DNA of 64,000 nucleotides from RQOF01 sp964461135 (GTDB lineage: Bacteria > Calditrichota > Calditrichia > RBG-13-44-9). Positions 19,557-27,526 of this stretch are shown here, piece by piece. The stretch lies in NCBI GenBank assembly GCA_964461135.1, contig CAYWTB010000016.1:1-64000 (forward strand), given 5' to 3'. The position numbers and the translations under genes are program-made. The notes beneath the pieces are model-generated. The model had not been told where the DNA came from. It did no database searches and was given only the letters and a program-made list of their open reading frames with translations. Position 1 is the first letter of the stretch; each line of letters begins with the position of its first letter.

Positions 19557-20573
19557 TTAAAAATTAAATTCAAATGTAAACCGGTGCACTTCGTTAAATA
19601 TGCCAAAATCGGTATAAGCATAATCCAGACCCAGGCCAAAACCCTTAAGAGACTGCTGAAAACCGGCACCCAGACTGATCCCCTGTTCATCGGTGGGAGT
19701 CGTATAACCCGCCCGCAATGAAAAGGTATTCAGGAATGTATATTCGAGGCCCATTTCCAGTTGTTCCACATAATCCCGGGGATGTACCGCATCGATTGAG
19801 ACAGATACCTGGTGCAATTCGGGATTTATGGTAGAGAAATCCAGCACGTTCATAGATATTCCGATCTTAAAAGTGAGGGGAAGCTGGAAAGATTCTTCGA
19901 TATAGGTGATTTCCTGGGCAAAGTTACGCACATCCATTCCAAAATTCAGGCTCTTGAAACCGGTATGATAAAGGATACCAAAATCGAAGGCAAATACATC
20001 GACATCAAAAGAGCGGGCGTCCGGATTTTCCCCACTGCCGAAGCGGACCACCCCGCCTCCCAGGCTCTGGAAAACATATTTCACCTGGCCGCCTACTGAA
20101 AACTTGTCTGAAAGCGCCTTGGCATAACCGAATCCCACGGTGTAAGCAATGGGATTAAATTCCCCCAGGTCCAAAAATCCCTGTTCATTATCTGCCAGAA
20201 TGGTATTGTACATTTTTCCGTAATCGACGCTCATAAGACTGACACCGAAGACACCGTAACGACCCTGTCTGGGGCTGAAGGCAGCCGTTCCGAATACATA
20301 ATCGATATCGCCGATCCACCTGACCTGGCCCAGGACCCAATCTGTGGTCATGTCCATACGGGCCATACCTGCAGGATTAAAAAATAATGCAGTAGACCGG
20401 CCTTCCAGTGACGTCATGGCTCCACTCAGAGCACTGGACCGGGCATCCAGAGGTACGGTAAGAAATTTAAGTCCGGTCTGGGCCAGTTTCCGGTATTCGG
20501 CGGAAAAGGTGCTTTGTGCCGAAACCATTAAAAGGAGGAGCACTATTAAACTCGTTTTTAAAATTGTTTTCAT
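19557..20573 (-). CDS. PorV/PorQ-family (UPF0164) outer-membrane barrel, copy 2
   Basis: The protein is about 338 residues: signal peptide, KLAQTGLKFLTVPLDARSSA and TALFFNPAGMARMD signatures, a beta-barrel body and the C-terminus RFTFEFNF. It is a close paralogue of the gene at 13297 and a more distant one of 38964. The start is placed at the second in-frame ATG (20573), which gives a more compact signal peptide; the first ATG at 20585 cannot be excluded. It lies 25 bp after the VPNPY protein and 39 bp ahead of the next receptor, consistent with a single transcript. Confidence 0.85.
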   Translation of the reverse strand: MKTILKTSLIVLLLLMVSAQSTFSAEYRKLAQTGLKFLTVPLDARSSALSGAMTSLEGRSTALFFNPAGMARMDMTTDWVLGQVRWIGDIDYVFGTAAFSPRQGRYGVFGVSLMSVDYGKMYNTILADNEQGFLDLGEFNPIAYTVGFGYAKALSDKFSVGGQVKYVFQSLGGGVVRFGSGENPDARSFDVDVFAFDFGILYHTGFKSLNFGMDVRNFAQEITYIEESFQLPLTFKIGISMNVLDFSTINPELHQVSVSIDAVHPRDYVEQLEMGLEYTFLNTFSLRAGYTTPTDEQGISLGAGFQQSLKGFGLGLDYAYTDFGIFNEVHRFTFEFNF

Positions 20574-20598
20574 TGAACTACCCATTTTTTAATCGTTT

Positions 20599-22734
20599 TT
20601 AACGAATGACCGCAAACTTCATTACCTTGCTGTCGCCCTTCCTGAAAATTATTTTACCGGTGTTGGTGTCCCGGATGTCCTCCGTCACTTCGATGTGGGC
20701 GATATAGATTCCACTGACTACAACCTGATTGTAGGTGGTTGTGGCGTACCAGTAAGCATCTCCGCTTCCATCGTTATGTTCGATGGTTTTTACCAGTTCG
20801 CCGGTTTCCGTGTATATTTTAATCCGGCACTGCCCCGGGATATTAAAGAAAGCCAATTTATCAGACTCTCGACCACCACTGTACCGCAGGCGTCCGTCAG
20901 AGGAAGAAATAATATAGGGATTGGGAACAATCCGGATATCTGCCATATTATTGCCCTGGGGGCGTTTCAGAAATGCGGGATCATATGACTGTGTAAAAAA
21001 GCGACTGCTGTTCAGGCCATTCTGACCCACTGCAATAATATAATAATAATACGCCACTCCACGGACAGCCGTAAAATCATCATAACCGCGCTCCCCCGCC
21101 CCGGCATCGTAGATTTTTACCGGAAACTTCAGAGGATTATCATATTCACCACGCATGCGGTATATTTCAAATCCTTTCAGGTTTTCGGTATCATAGACGT
21201 CCCAGGTCAGGGAGATGCGGTCCCCACCACCTGCCACTTCGAAAACTTTGGGAGGTTTGGGAGGCCGTGGAATCTGATAATCCGCAATATAGTTATCAAT
21301 GGCATTATAATAGGTTTTAAAGAGGGAATCCTTGCCGGTCATGATATATTGATTTTTGGTATAGGTGTTTATCGTTCCGGCTTTATATTGCTTACCATAC
21401 TCAATGCATTTTTCAGTACTCAGGCCGTTTACAGCTTCAGCCATGACGATATGAATAGTGTCACCCGGACCGATGGTATAGGGTCCGAAACCGTTGCCGA
21501 TAGAAAAACCACCGGGTCCACCGTTCTTGGGTCCTCCCAGGCTGATATTGGCGCCTTTGGTCTGATTGGCAAAATCCCCACTGGGAACCACCGCCCAGGC
21601 GTGACGGGGAGTAAAATGACCCATTTCCATCCAGGTATAACGCTTCTGCATTTCAGCCACATTATAGGGATCGCTGTTGGATCCGGTTTCCGGCAGGTCC
21701 GAACCATACCAGCCGGTGGTCCTTGGCTGCGCCGGATCGTCAACTTTTTCACCGGTTGACATATCGGCGTGTAAAGTGAGGACTCCCACGAATTGCGGTG
21801 CCCCCAATCGTCCAACGGTATCATAGTCTGCCACATATGGAGCGAAAGGCCTCCAGATGGGTCCGCCGATATTATCGTAACTGACCACTTTATCAGGAAA
21901 ATAGCCATGCCAGACAAACTGGGTACGAATGGCTTTTCCGTTGTATTCTCTTTCCTCCGGAAGATCTCCATAAAGATCCGGATTTTCCGTACCGTCTCCG
22001 CGTGCATCTATCATGGTATTCATTCCCCATCCCGTCCCGTTGCCAATGATATAGCGGGTCTGTTGGGTGGGGGCGAGCCGATACTGCCAGAAAAGCCAGA
22101 CATCTGTGAGAGTGTTATTGGGAAGTTCAATTTCTTCGTCATCATCCGCATTACCGGTATTGGTAAAAAAGTATTCTTGCACGATATAATTATCGTGCCC
22201 GGGAATACTGAATTGCATGATCCTGCGTTCCATGGTTAAACCCAGCAAAGTATTAGTTTTATTAATAAGCATCATGGAAGGAGCTATAGCGGGATTTACC
22301 TGGTCTACCTGAATGTTTTTTTCGAAGGATAGCACATTATCCACAAACACTTTGGGCAGATCGAAGCGGCTCACCATTTTAAATTCTGTGGGGAAAAATT
22401 CACCGAAACCTTGCGAACGGGGTCCAATGGTTACAACTTTATATTCATACAGATCACCACGCTCGTCGGTAAAGTTTTTGCATCCTATCCAGAAACCTTT
22501 GGCTGCCTGGTTATCCTGATAAGGCAGATTAGCCGGCCAGATCCAGCCATCCTGCTGATTGGCGGCAGAGGAGCGTCCCTCTTCCACTTCGCTGCCCATT
22601 TCCGAAAACCAGTTTTGAAGCGATCCTGCCGCCATCCACTGGTATTTCTGGGCCTGAAGGAGAAACGGCAGGGTTATGAAAAAAATAATCGCAAATAGTT
22701 TTAAAGCAAACAGGTCGTATCGTTTTGAGTTCAT
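20599..22734 (-). CDS. Large exported protein with fn3 and VPNPY-type C-terminal domain, copy 2
   Basis: The protein is about 711 residues. It opens with a signal peptide, then AAGSLQNWFSEMGSE and WPANLPYQDNQA, paralogous to 14339. A fibronectin III-like domain (about 500-590) has SLTWDVYDTENLKGFEIYR. The tail contains IRIVPNPYIIS, NIPGQCRIKIYTETGELVKT and IEHNDGSGDAYWY, ending KVMKFAVIR. Function unknown; the tail looks like a FlgD-like or variant sorting domain. Three start candidates exist; ATG at 22734 has GAGGA five bases upstream and is preferred over 22737 and 22746. It lies between a lipoprotein gene and a PorV-like gene. Confidence 0.75.
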   Translation of the reverse strand: MNSKRYDLFALKLFAIIFFITLPFLLQAQKYQWMAAGSLQNWFSEMGSEVEEGRSSAANQQDGWIWPANLPYQDNQAAKGFWIGCKNFTDERGDLYEYKVVTIGPRSQGFGEFFPTEFKMVSRFDLPKVFVDNVLSFEKNIQVDQVNPAIAPSMMLINKTNTLLGLTMERRIMQFSIPGHDNYIVQEYFFTNTGNADDDEEIELPNNTLTDVWLFWQYRLAPTQQTRYIIGNGTGWGMNTMIDARGDGTENPDLYGDLPEEREYNGKAIRTQFVWHGYFPDKVVSYDNIGGPIWRPFAPYVADYDTVGRLGAPQFVGVLTLHADMSTGEKVDDPAQPRTTGWYGSDLPETGSNSDPYNVAEMQKRYTWMEMGHFTPRHAWAVVPSGDFANQTKGANISLGGPKNGGPGGFSIGNGFGPYTIGPGDTIHIVMAEAVNGLSTEKCIEYGKQYKAGTINTYTKNQYIMTGKDSLFKTYYNAIDNYIADYQIPRPPKPPKVFEVAGGGDRISLTWDVYDTENLKGFEIYRMRGEYDNPLKFPVKIYDAGAGERGYDDFTAVRGVAYYYYIIAVGQNGLNSSRFFTQSYDPAFLKRPQGNNMADIRIVPNPYIISSSDGRLRYSGGRESDKLAFFNIPGQCRIKIYTETGELVKTIEHNDGSGDAYWYATTTYNQVVVSGIYIAHIEVTEDIRDTNTGKIIFRKGDSKVMKFAVIR

Positions 22735-22767
22735 CATATTCCTCATTGCTGAGCTGAATAAATTTAC

Positions 22768-23700
22768 CTATTCAAATAGTTTTATAATCACTTCCGCTTT
22801 GCCCCCGGGAAAGGTATCGCTGGTGTTATTTAACTGATAAATATTGTCCGGCTGAGCATTAGTGGGAATGGTTCCTTTGAACATGGTCAGTTTAAAGGGT
22901 TGCATTGAGAAAGGTGGCACCGGAGGCAGTATATTTACAACCACTTCCGCCCCGCGCAGATCAATATTCAGTGCGGCACCAGACGTATCTACCTGGATAT
23001 TCTCACCCGGAAAGGCAAATGTGGGTATTAATTTTGCCGGATCGGTAGAACCATAAATATTCTGTGCATCCGCAGCTGATGCCTTGGTGAAATATCCCGT
23101 AGGGAAGGAGTCACCATTGACTATTACATAAGCCTCGTATCTCCAGCGGGGTAGTGCATCCGGCAATTCCAAACCGGCTGCCCTGGTGGTGTCGGTGAAT
23201 CCGGTCATAAACCAGATACCTTGTATGGAATCGGTTCCGGGTGCTGTCAGAACCTGATACTGCCCCAGGGCCTGGCTGGCATCAAAATTGAGAAGATATT
23301 CCGTGCCGATGGAAAATGTACCACTGTTTGCTTTTAGTTTGGATGCTATTACCTGGTAAACGCTGGCCGAATCCAGTGTACTGTCTGCATTCTCAATCGA
23401 AATCACCAGGTTAACTGTTTTTTGAATGACTCCCAGTGGCACATTAAACAAACTCTGAGAGGGTGCACCCTGGTTATCAACCGTAAATCTTCCGATAAAA
23501 TCAGTCTCTTGTGCCGTACTGGGGCCGTACTCCGACCACAGGGCGTAATCGGCATCAGATCCCAGGTTATCTAATCCGGTTATACTCAGGTCTATCTGTG
23601 TTAACTGATTCTGAGGAGCTAATACTTTCGTCTTTTTATCGCAACTGTTAAGACAAACCAGGATGAACAGAAAAACCAAAAAGATTGATATTTTTTTCAT
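22768..23700 (-). CDS. Lipoprotein of unknown function in the receptor module
   Basis: The protein is about 310 residues. It has a lipoprotein signal peptide with lipobox LNSC (Cys20 from the chosen start), then a beta-rich body with strands such as QIDLSITGLDNLGSDADYAL, which could be an Ig-like domain. I recognise no family. The start at 23700 is supported by AAGGA; the longer frame (23730) would overlap the receptor gene by 11 bases. It sits between the receptor at 23720 and the VPNPY protein at 20599, a position with no counterpart in the other two modules, so it may be an optional ligand-binding or surface accessory (inference). Confidence 0.65.
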   Translation of the reverse strand: MKKISIFLVFLFILVCLNSCDKKTKVLAPQNQLTQIDLSITGLDNLGSDADYALWSEYGPSTAQETDFIGRFTVDNQGAPSQSLFNVPLGVIQKTVNLVISIENADSTLDSASVYQVIASKLKANSGTFSIGTEYLLNFDASQALGQYQVLTAPGTDSIQGIWFMTGFTDTTRAAGLELPDALPRWRYEAYVIVNGDSFPTGYFTKASAADAQNIYGSTDPAKLIPTFAFPGENIQVDTSGAALNIDLRGAEVVVNILPPVPPFSMQPFKLTMFKGTIPTNAQPDNIYQLNNTSDTFPGGKAEVIIKLFE

Positions 23701-23719
23701 TGTAACCGCTTCCTTATGT

Positions 23720-26700
23720 TTATAGATCAATTGAAAATCTCACCCCCCAGAAAAAATTCCGGGGATTTAAGAATGTAAAGAAATCCAGATTAGGCATATC
23801 TATATATGCTTTGGAATCCAATACTTTATTGGTGCGACCGGAATCCTGGTAAAAGCTTTGTGATGTGGCATTCCACCAGTAAAATTGCTGATTTTTCGTA
23901 TCGTAGTACATATAACGTTCGCTGCGGTCAGTATCGTCAGTACTTCCTATAACCACGATGGGTACGTACTGGGCTCCGGCACTCCGGTAGTCGCCGGGTC
24001 GGTCATCTCCCGGGATATTTACATATCCGAACTGGTCAAGGGCTTCAGTGGATGCCGGAAGATGAAGGGATTTAAAATACTGATTTCGGTCATTACTGTC
24101 CACAAAACCGTAATCGGTCATGTATTTATAATTGAAGAGGTTATTAACATCCACGAAAAATTCCATGGTACCGAAATTGGCAATTCTGAAATTCTTTCCA
24201 ATGCGAAGATCCACATCCCAGTAATCCGTCCACTGCACATTGGCGAACACACCAGGTATACTGCCCCCTCCTACCCAGGTTGAAAACCGTCCGGCTTTCC
24301 AGTTGGCAAGGAAATTTATCCGCCAGTCAGATAGCGGTCTGATTCCGACAAATTCGGGCCCAAAGCCACGCGGAGACGTAAAATCAAAATTGGCCCGTGC
24401 ATAAGGTCTGGGTTTAGGTTTAGACTGATAGTAGTAAGTAGTTTCCCTTTCATACTGCCGTTGTGTGGCCGGATTTTCATAATAATCTCCATATCCAAAG
24501 TAACCATAGGTAGAAACCATATAGGTATAATTTATAAAACCACGAATCCAGGTACCGCGGTTCTTTTTCACAGTAATTTCGAATCCACGTATATCTTCAT
24601 AATTGGTGGGTTCTGTTTTATCGTAAAGAACTGAACCATCAAAATTTTCATAGGTGACCAATTGTGGCTGAAGGGTAATATCCTTATAATACCCGGCGAT
24701 CCGTACCAGATACAGATTCAAAAGGCTATGTTCATAGCCCAGTTCATAAGCCACTGTTTTCTGCAATTGAATATCGGGATTGCCAATGCGTGAAATCTGT
24801 CCGGTGTAACTGGCCTTCCGGATCAGATAGAGATCATCCGGTATGGGCATTTGACGGAAATGACCATAATTAAAATATAATTTACTGTTTACCGTAACGG
24901 GAAATGCAATCGCCAGACGGGGGCTGAATGTGAATATATGTTTTGTAGCACTTTTATTCAGAAGAGTATCTATACCACCGACATAGGTACCGCTGAAGGC
25001 AATACTATAGGGACTGGTGGAAAAATCGTACCATTCTCCGCCAGCATGAGAATAATCCACGCGCAGCCCAAGAGTTGCAATCATGCCTTCATATTCCAGT
25101 TTATCCTGAATGTAGAGAGCACCCCGCAGGGGTGTTTTATCCCACTTATTCTGGGTATTGGAACGGGGCAGAAAATCGTCATAGCGGGCATAGTTTACTT
25201 TACTTCGGGTTACTACAAAGTCGCCACCAAATTTGATATTATTCCGACGGTCCAGCTGGGTGGTAAAGTTGCCATTAAACTGATAACTGGTCACTTCACT
25301 GCTGTCCCGGGCATTGCTCATGCCTGCTCCCATGCGCATACCGTCGATGCCGCTGATTGAAGCCGGTTCAAATCCGAAAGGAGCTTCATCCACATAATAA
25401 CTGTTGCCGAATTTATATCTCAGCGTATTATCCCGGAAAGCTCCGGTACCCTTTTCATATTTAGATCTGAACAAATTAAAACTGGTTTCATAGAATGTAC
25501 GGTCACTGAGGGCATGGGTCCATTTCAAACCAAGACTGAAATAATCGGTCTTTGCCGGACCCCAGTAATCGGTATTGAACATACGGGCATCAATATACTT
25601 GGGACCATTACTCAGGGCAGCTCCTATATCCGATGAGTTGGTAAACATGCCGGGAGTTCCGTTATTGTACTGATCCACACCGTTTTCATTTCCCAGTAGA
25701 CTGGTTAACATGAGTTTTTTGCCCGGCCCCACATCGGAGGTCAATTTCAACTGCCAGGTATAGGTGTTATAAGAATCGAAATGCAACGGTATGAGGTAGG
25801 CTGATTGAGTACGCCGATAGGAGGTATAAAATCTTAGATTTCCCAGGCGATGGCTGATGCCGGGTACGGGACCGCCGAAACTCCCATCGGCTGTATAATC
25901 AGGAATCTGAATGTCCAGCTGGCGGCGATGCTGAAAGAGAAAAAGTTCCTGGGCGGCGGCTGGTGTCAGATCATCATCCGGATTATCATTCTGGAGTGTT
26001 TCCTCGGATATGGCATTCCATCCCTTGAATTCGGGATATTGACGCTGGGTATAGGGATCCCATGCCCCGTTCTGAGTACCGGTCCAGGCAACATTATTGT
26101 CCAGAAAAGGCCGTATCCAGTAGGAATTGATAGAGTTGGGAGACATACCAAAATGTTTAGCCGACTCAGGTTTGTAGGTTCCCAAGAAGGAAGCACTGTA
26201 TTTATCGGTGCTTCCCTCCCGGGTAACGGCATTAATAATACCGGAACGGATATTGCCGTATTCCGCACTGAATCCGCCCGCCTGTACCTGCAATTCTTCC
26301 ACCGAGGTAAGACTTATAGCAGTATAGGGAGTATTATTACGTTCATCCCGCAGTGTGAGACCATCCAGTACAAGAGCCACTTCATTGACGTTACCCCCGC
26401 GGATGGACAGACCCTCAACGCCGGCCTGCAGACCCACCACACTTGAGACGTTTACCACCGGCAGAGCTTTAATCTCTTCCATGGAAATATTGGACCGGCT
26501 GGCTGCCACGTCCTTTTCCACTACCGGCCGGGAAGCCACAACTATAATGGCTTCTCCCAGTTCAAGGGCTTCTTCCTCCAATTTGGTGCTGAGATTGCTG
26601 GTCTGGTCAATATTAACCCGCACCTCGGTAAACTTTTGAGTTGCATAGCCAACCATGCTGAAGGAAACGGTATAATCACCCGGGGGTACATTCAGGATAA

Positions 26701-26893
26701 CATAAAATCCTTCCAGATCGGTAGCTGCACCCAGAAAGGTACCCTCTACCACCACATTAACTCCGGGAAGGGGTTCTCCCGTTTTTGTGTCCTGTACAAT
26801 TCCGGTAATTTTTCCGGTGGTAGCGGCCCATGGGAGGTTAAACAAGCTACAAATGAGTAGTAAAGAAAAGATTTTTGGTTTCAAATTTTTCAT
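23720..26893 (-). CDS. TonB-dependent-receptor-like outer-membrane protein, copy 2
   Basis: The 1057-residue protein has a signal peptide, a carboxypeptidase-regulatory-like domain (about 25-110; GKITGIVQDTKTGEPLPGVN), a plug (about 115-235; LSIRGGNVNEVALVLDGLTL, YGNIRSGIINAVTREG) and a barrel to the C-terminus (WGVRFSIDL). It is the first gene of the nine-gene operon. It is the parallel of 16482, sharing barrel-loop signatures such as WTGTQNGAWD and DDDLTPAAAQELF, and differs by an inserted stretch near the C-terminus (about 985-1030). A GGGAG lies about 13 bases ahead of the ATG, somewhat far. The substrate cannot be read from sequence. Confidence 0.85.
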   Translation of the reverse strand: MKNLKPKIFSLLLICSLFNLPWAATTGKITGIVQDTKTGEPLPGVNVVVEGTFLGAATDLEGFYVILNVPPGDYTVSFSMVGYATQKFTEVRVNIDQTSNLSTKLEEEALELGEAIIVVASRPVVEKDVAASRSNISMEEIKALPVVNVSSVVGLQAGVEGLSIRGGNVNEVALVLDGLTLRDERNNTPYTAISLTSVEELQVQAGGFSAEYGNIRSGIINAVTREGSTDKYSASFLGTYKPESAKHFGMSPNSINSYWIRPFLDNNVAWTGTQNGAWDPYTQRQYPEFKGWNAISEETLQNDNPDDDLTPAAAQELFLFQHRRQLDIQIPDYTADGSFGGPVPGISHRLGNLRFYTSYRRTQSAYLIPLHFDSYNTYTWQLKLTSDVGPGKKLMLTSLLGNENGVDQYNNGTPGMFTNSSDIGAALSNGPKYIDARMFNTDYWGPAKTDYFSLGLKWTHALSDRTFYETSFNLFRSKYEKGTGAFRDNTLRYKFGNSYYVDEAPFGFEPASISGIDGMRMGAGMSNARDSSEVTSYQFNGNFTTQLDRRNNIKFGGDFVVTRSKVNYARYDDFLPRSNTQNKWDKTPLRGALYIQDKLEYEGMIATLGLRVDYSHAGGEWYDFSTSPYSIAFSGTYVGGIDTLLNKSATKHIFTFSPRLAIAFPVTVNSKLYFNYGHFRQMPIPDDLYLIRKASYTGQISRIGNPDIQLQKTVAYELGYEHSLLNLYLVRIAGYYKDITLQPQLVTYENFDGSVLYDKTEPTNYEDIRGFEITVKKNRGTWIRGFINYTYMVSTYGYFGYGDYYENPATQRQYERETTYYYQSKPKPRPYARANFDFTSPRGFGPEFVGIRPLSDWRINFLANWKAGRFSTWVGGGSIPGVFANVQWTDYWDVDLRIGKNFRIANFGTMEFFVDVNNLFNYKYMTDYGFVDSNDRNQYFKSLHLPASTEALDQFGYVNIPGDDRPGDYRSAGAQYVPIVVIGSTDDTDRSERYMYYDTKNQQFYWWNATSQSFYQDSGRTNKVLDSKAYIDMPNLDFFTFLNPRNFFWGVRFSIDL

Positions 26894-27526
26894 GGATGCT
26901 TTAGCTCCCTAATTAATTAGGATAAATTTTCGATTTTTTTACAGTAGACTACCATGATTTCCCTGAAACAAAATTCTGTAAAAAACTTCTTTTTTTTAAT
27001 CCAATCCGGATCTTAACCCATCATTTTTTGTTGCTTCCAAGATGGCAAACCATTATGACGTATCAGACATCAGAAGTAATACTATTCATATATATTATAA
27101 AATGCCCGCCACATTTCACCGTTTATTATAGTAAAACGGCAAGGCATGTATATAGCCAGTTTCTGATCTGAAGAAAAATGCCGGTTTTCTGTGAAGAAAA
27201 AATATCATCCGTCTGATTACCGGATATTTCCGGCGGGCAACCGAGTGGTTGAGAATAAACTTTATTCTCTTTAAAAGATATGGGAACAAGTGTCAAAACA
27301 TTACCTTTATATATCTTCCGAATTATAAGTAAAAAAAAGAAAAATTTCAAATAAAAAAAATAACTTGAATGGTATTTTTTAATCTTTAAGATTTAAACTA
27401 CTTAATTTGTCTAACAACTTTTTTTTGACATTAGTGATGTACACCATTCACAATTCATGGTTAGAATATATCCTCTTACTTTAATAATGATTTTAATCCC
27501 CTCAGATGACGATAAGAATTTAATTT
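26894..27526. other. Intergenic gap, likely promoter region of the nine-gene operon
   Basis: This is 633 bases of AT-rich sequence without a credible gene. It should hold the promoter of the operon starting at 26893, but I could not pick a convincing -33/-7 pair. The end near 27527 lies just past the stop of the NagZ-AmiE gene; no strong hairpin terminator is visible there. Confidence 0.4.

Noticed and set aside
14339..22734. SusD-like identity for the VPNPY proteins following the receptors.
   Set aside because: No SusD/RagB signature, no lipobox and an fn3 plus FlgD-like tail instead; only the gene position is similar.
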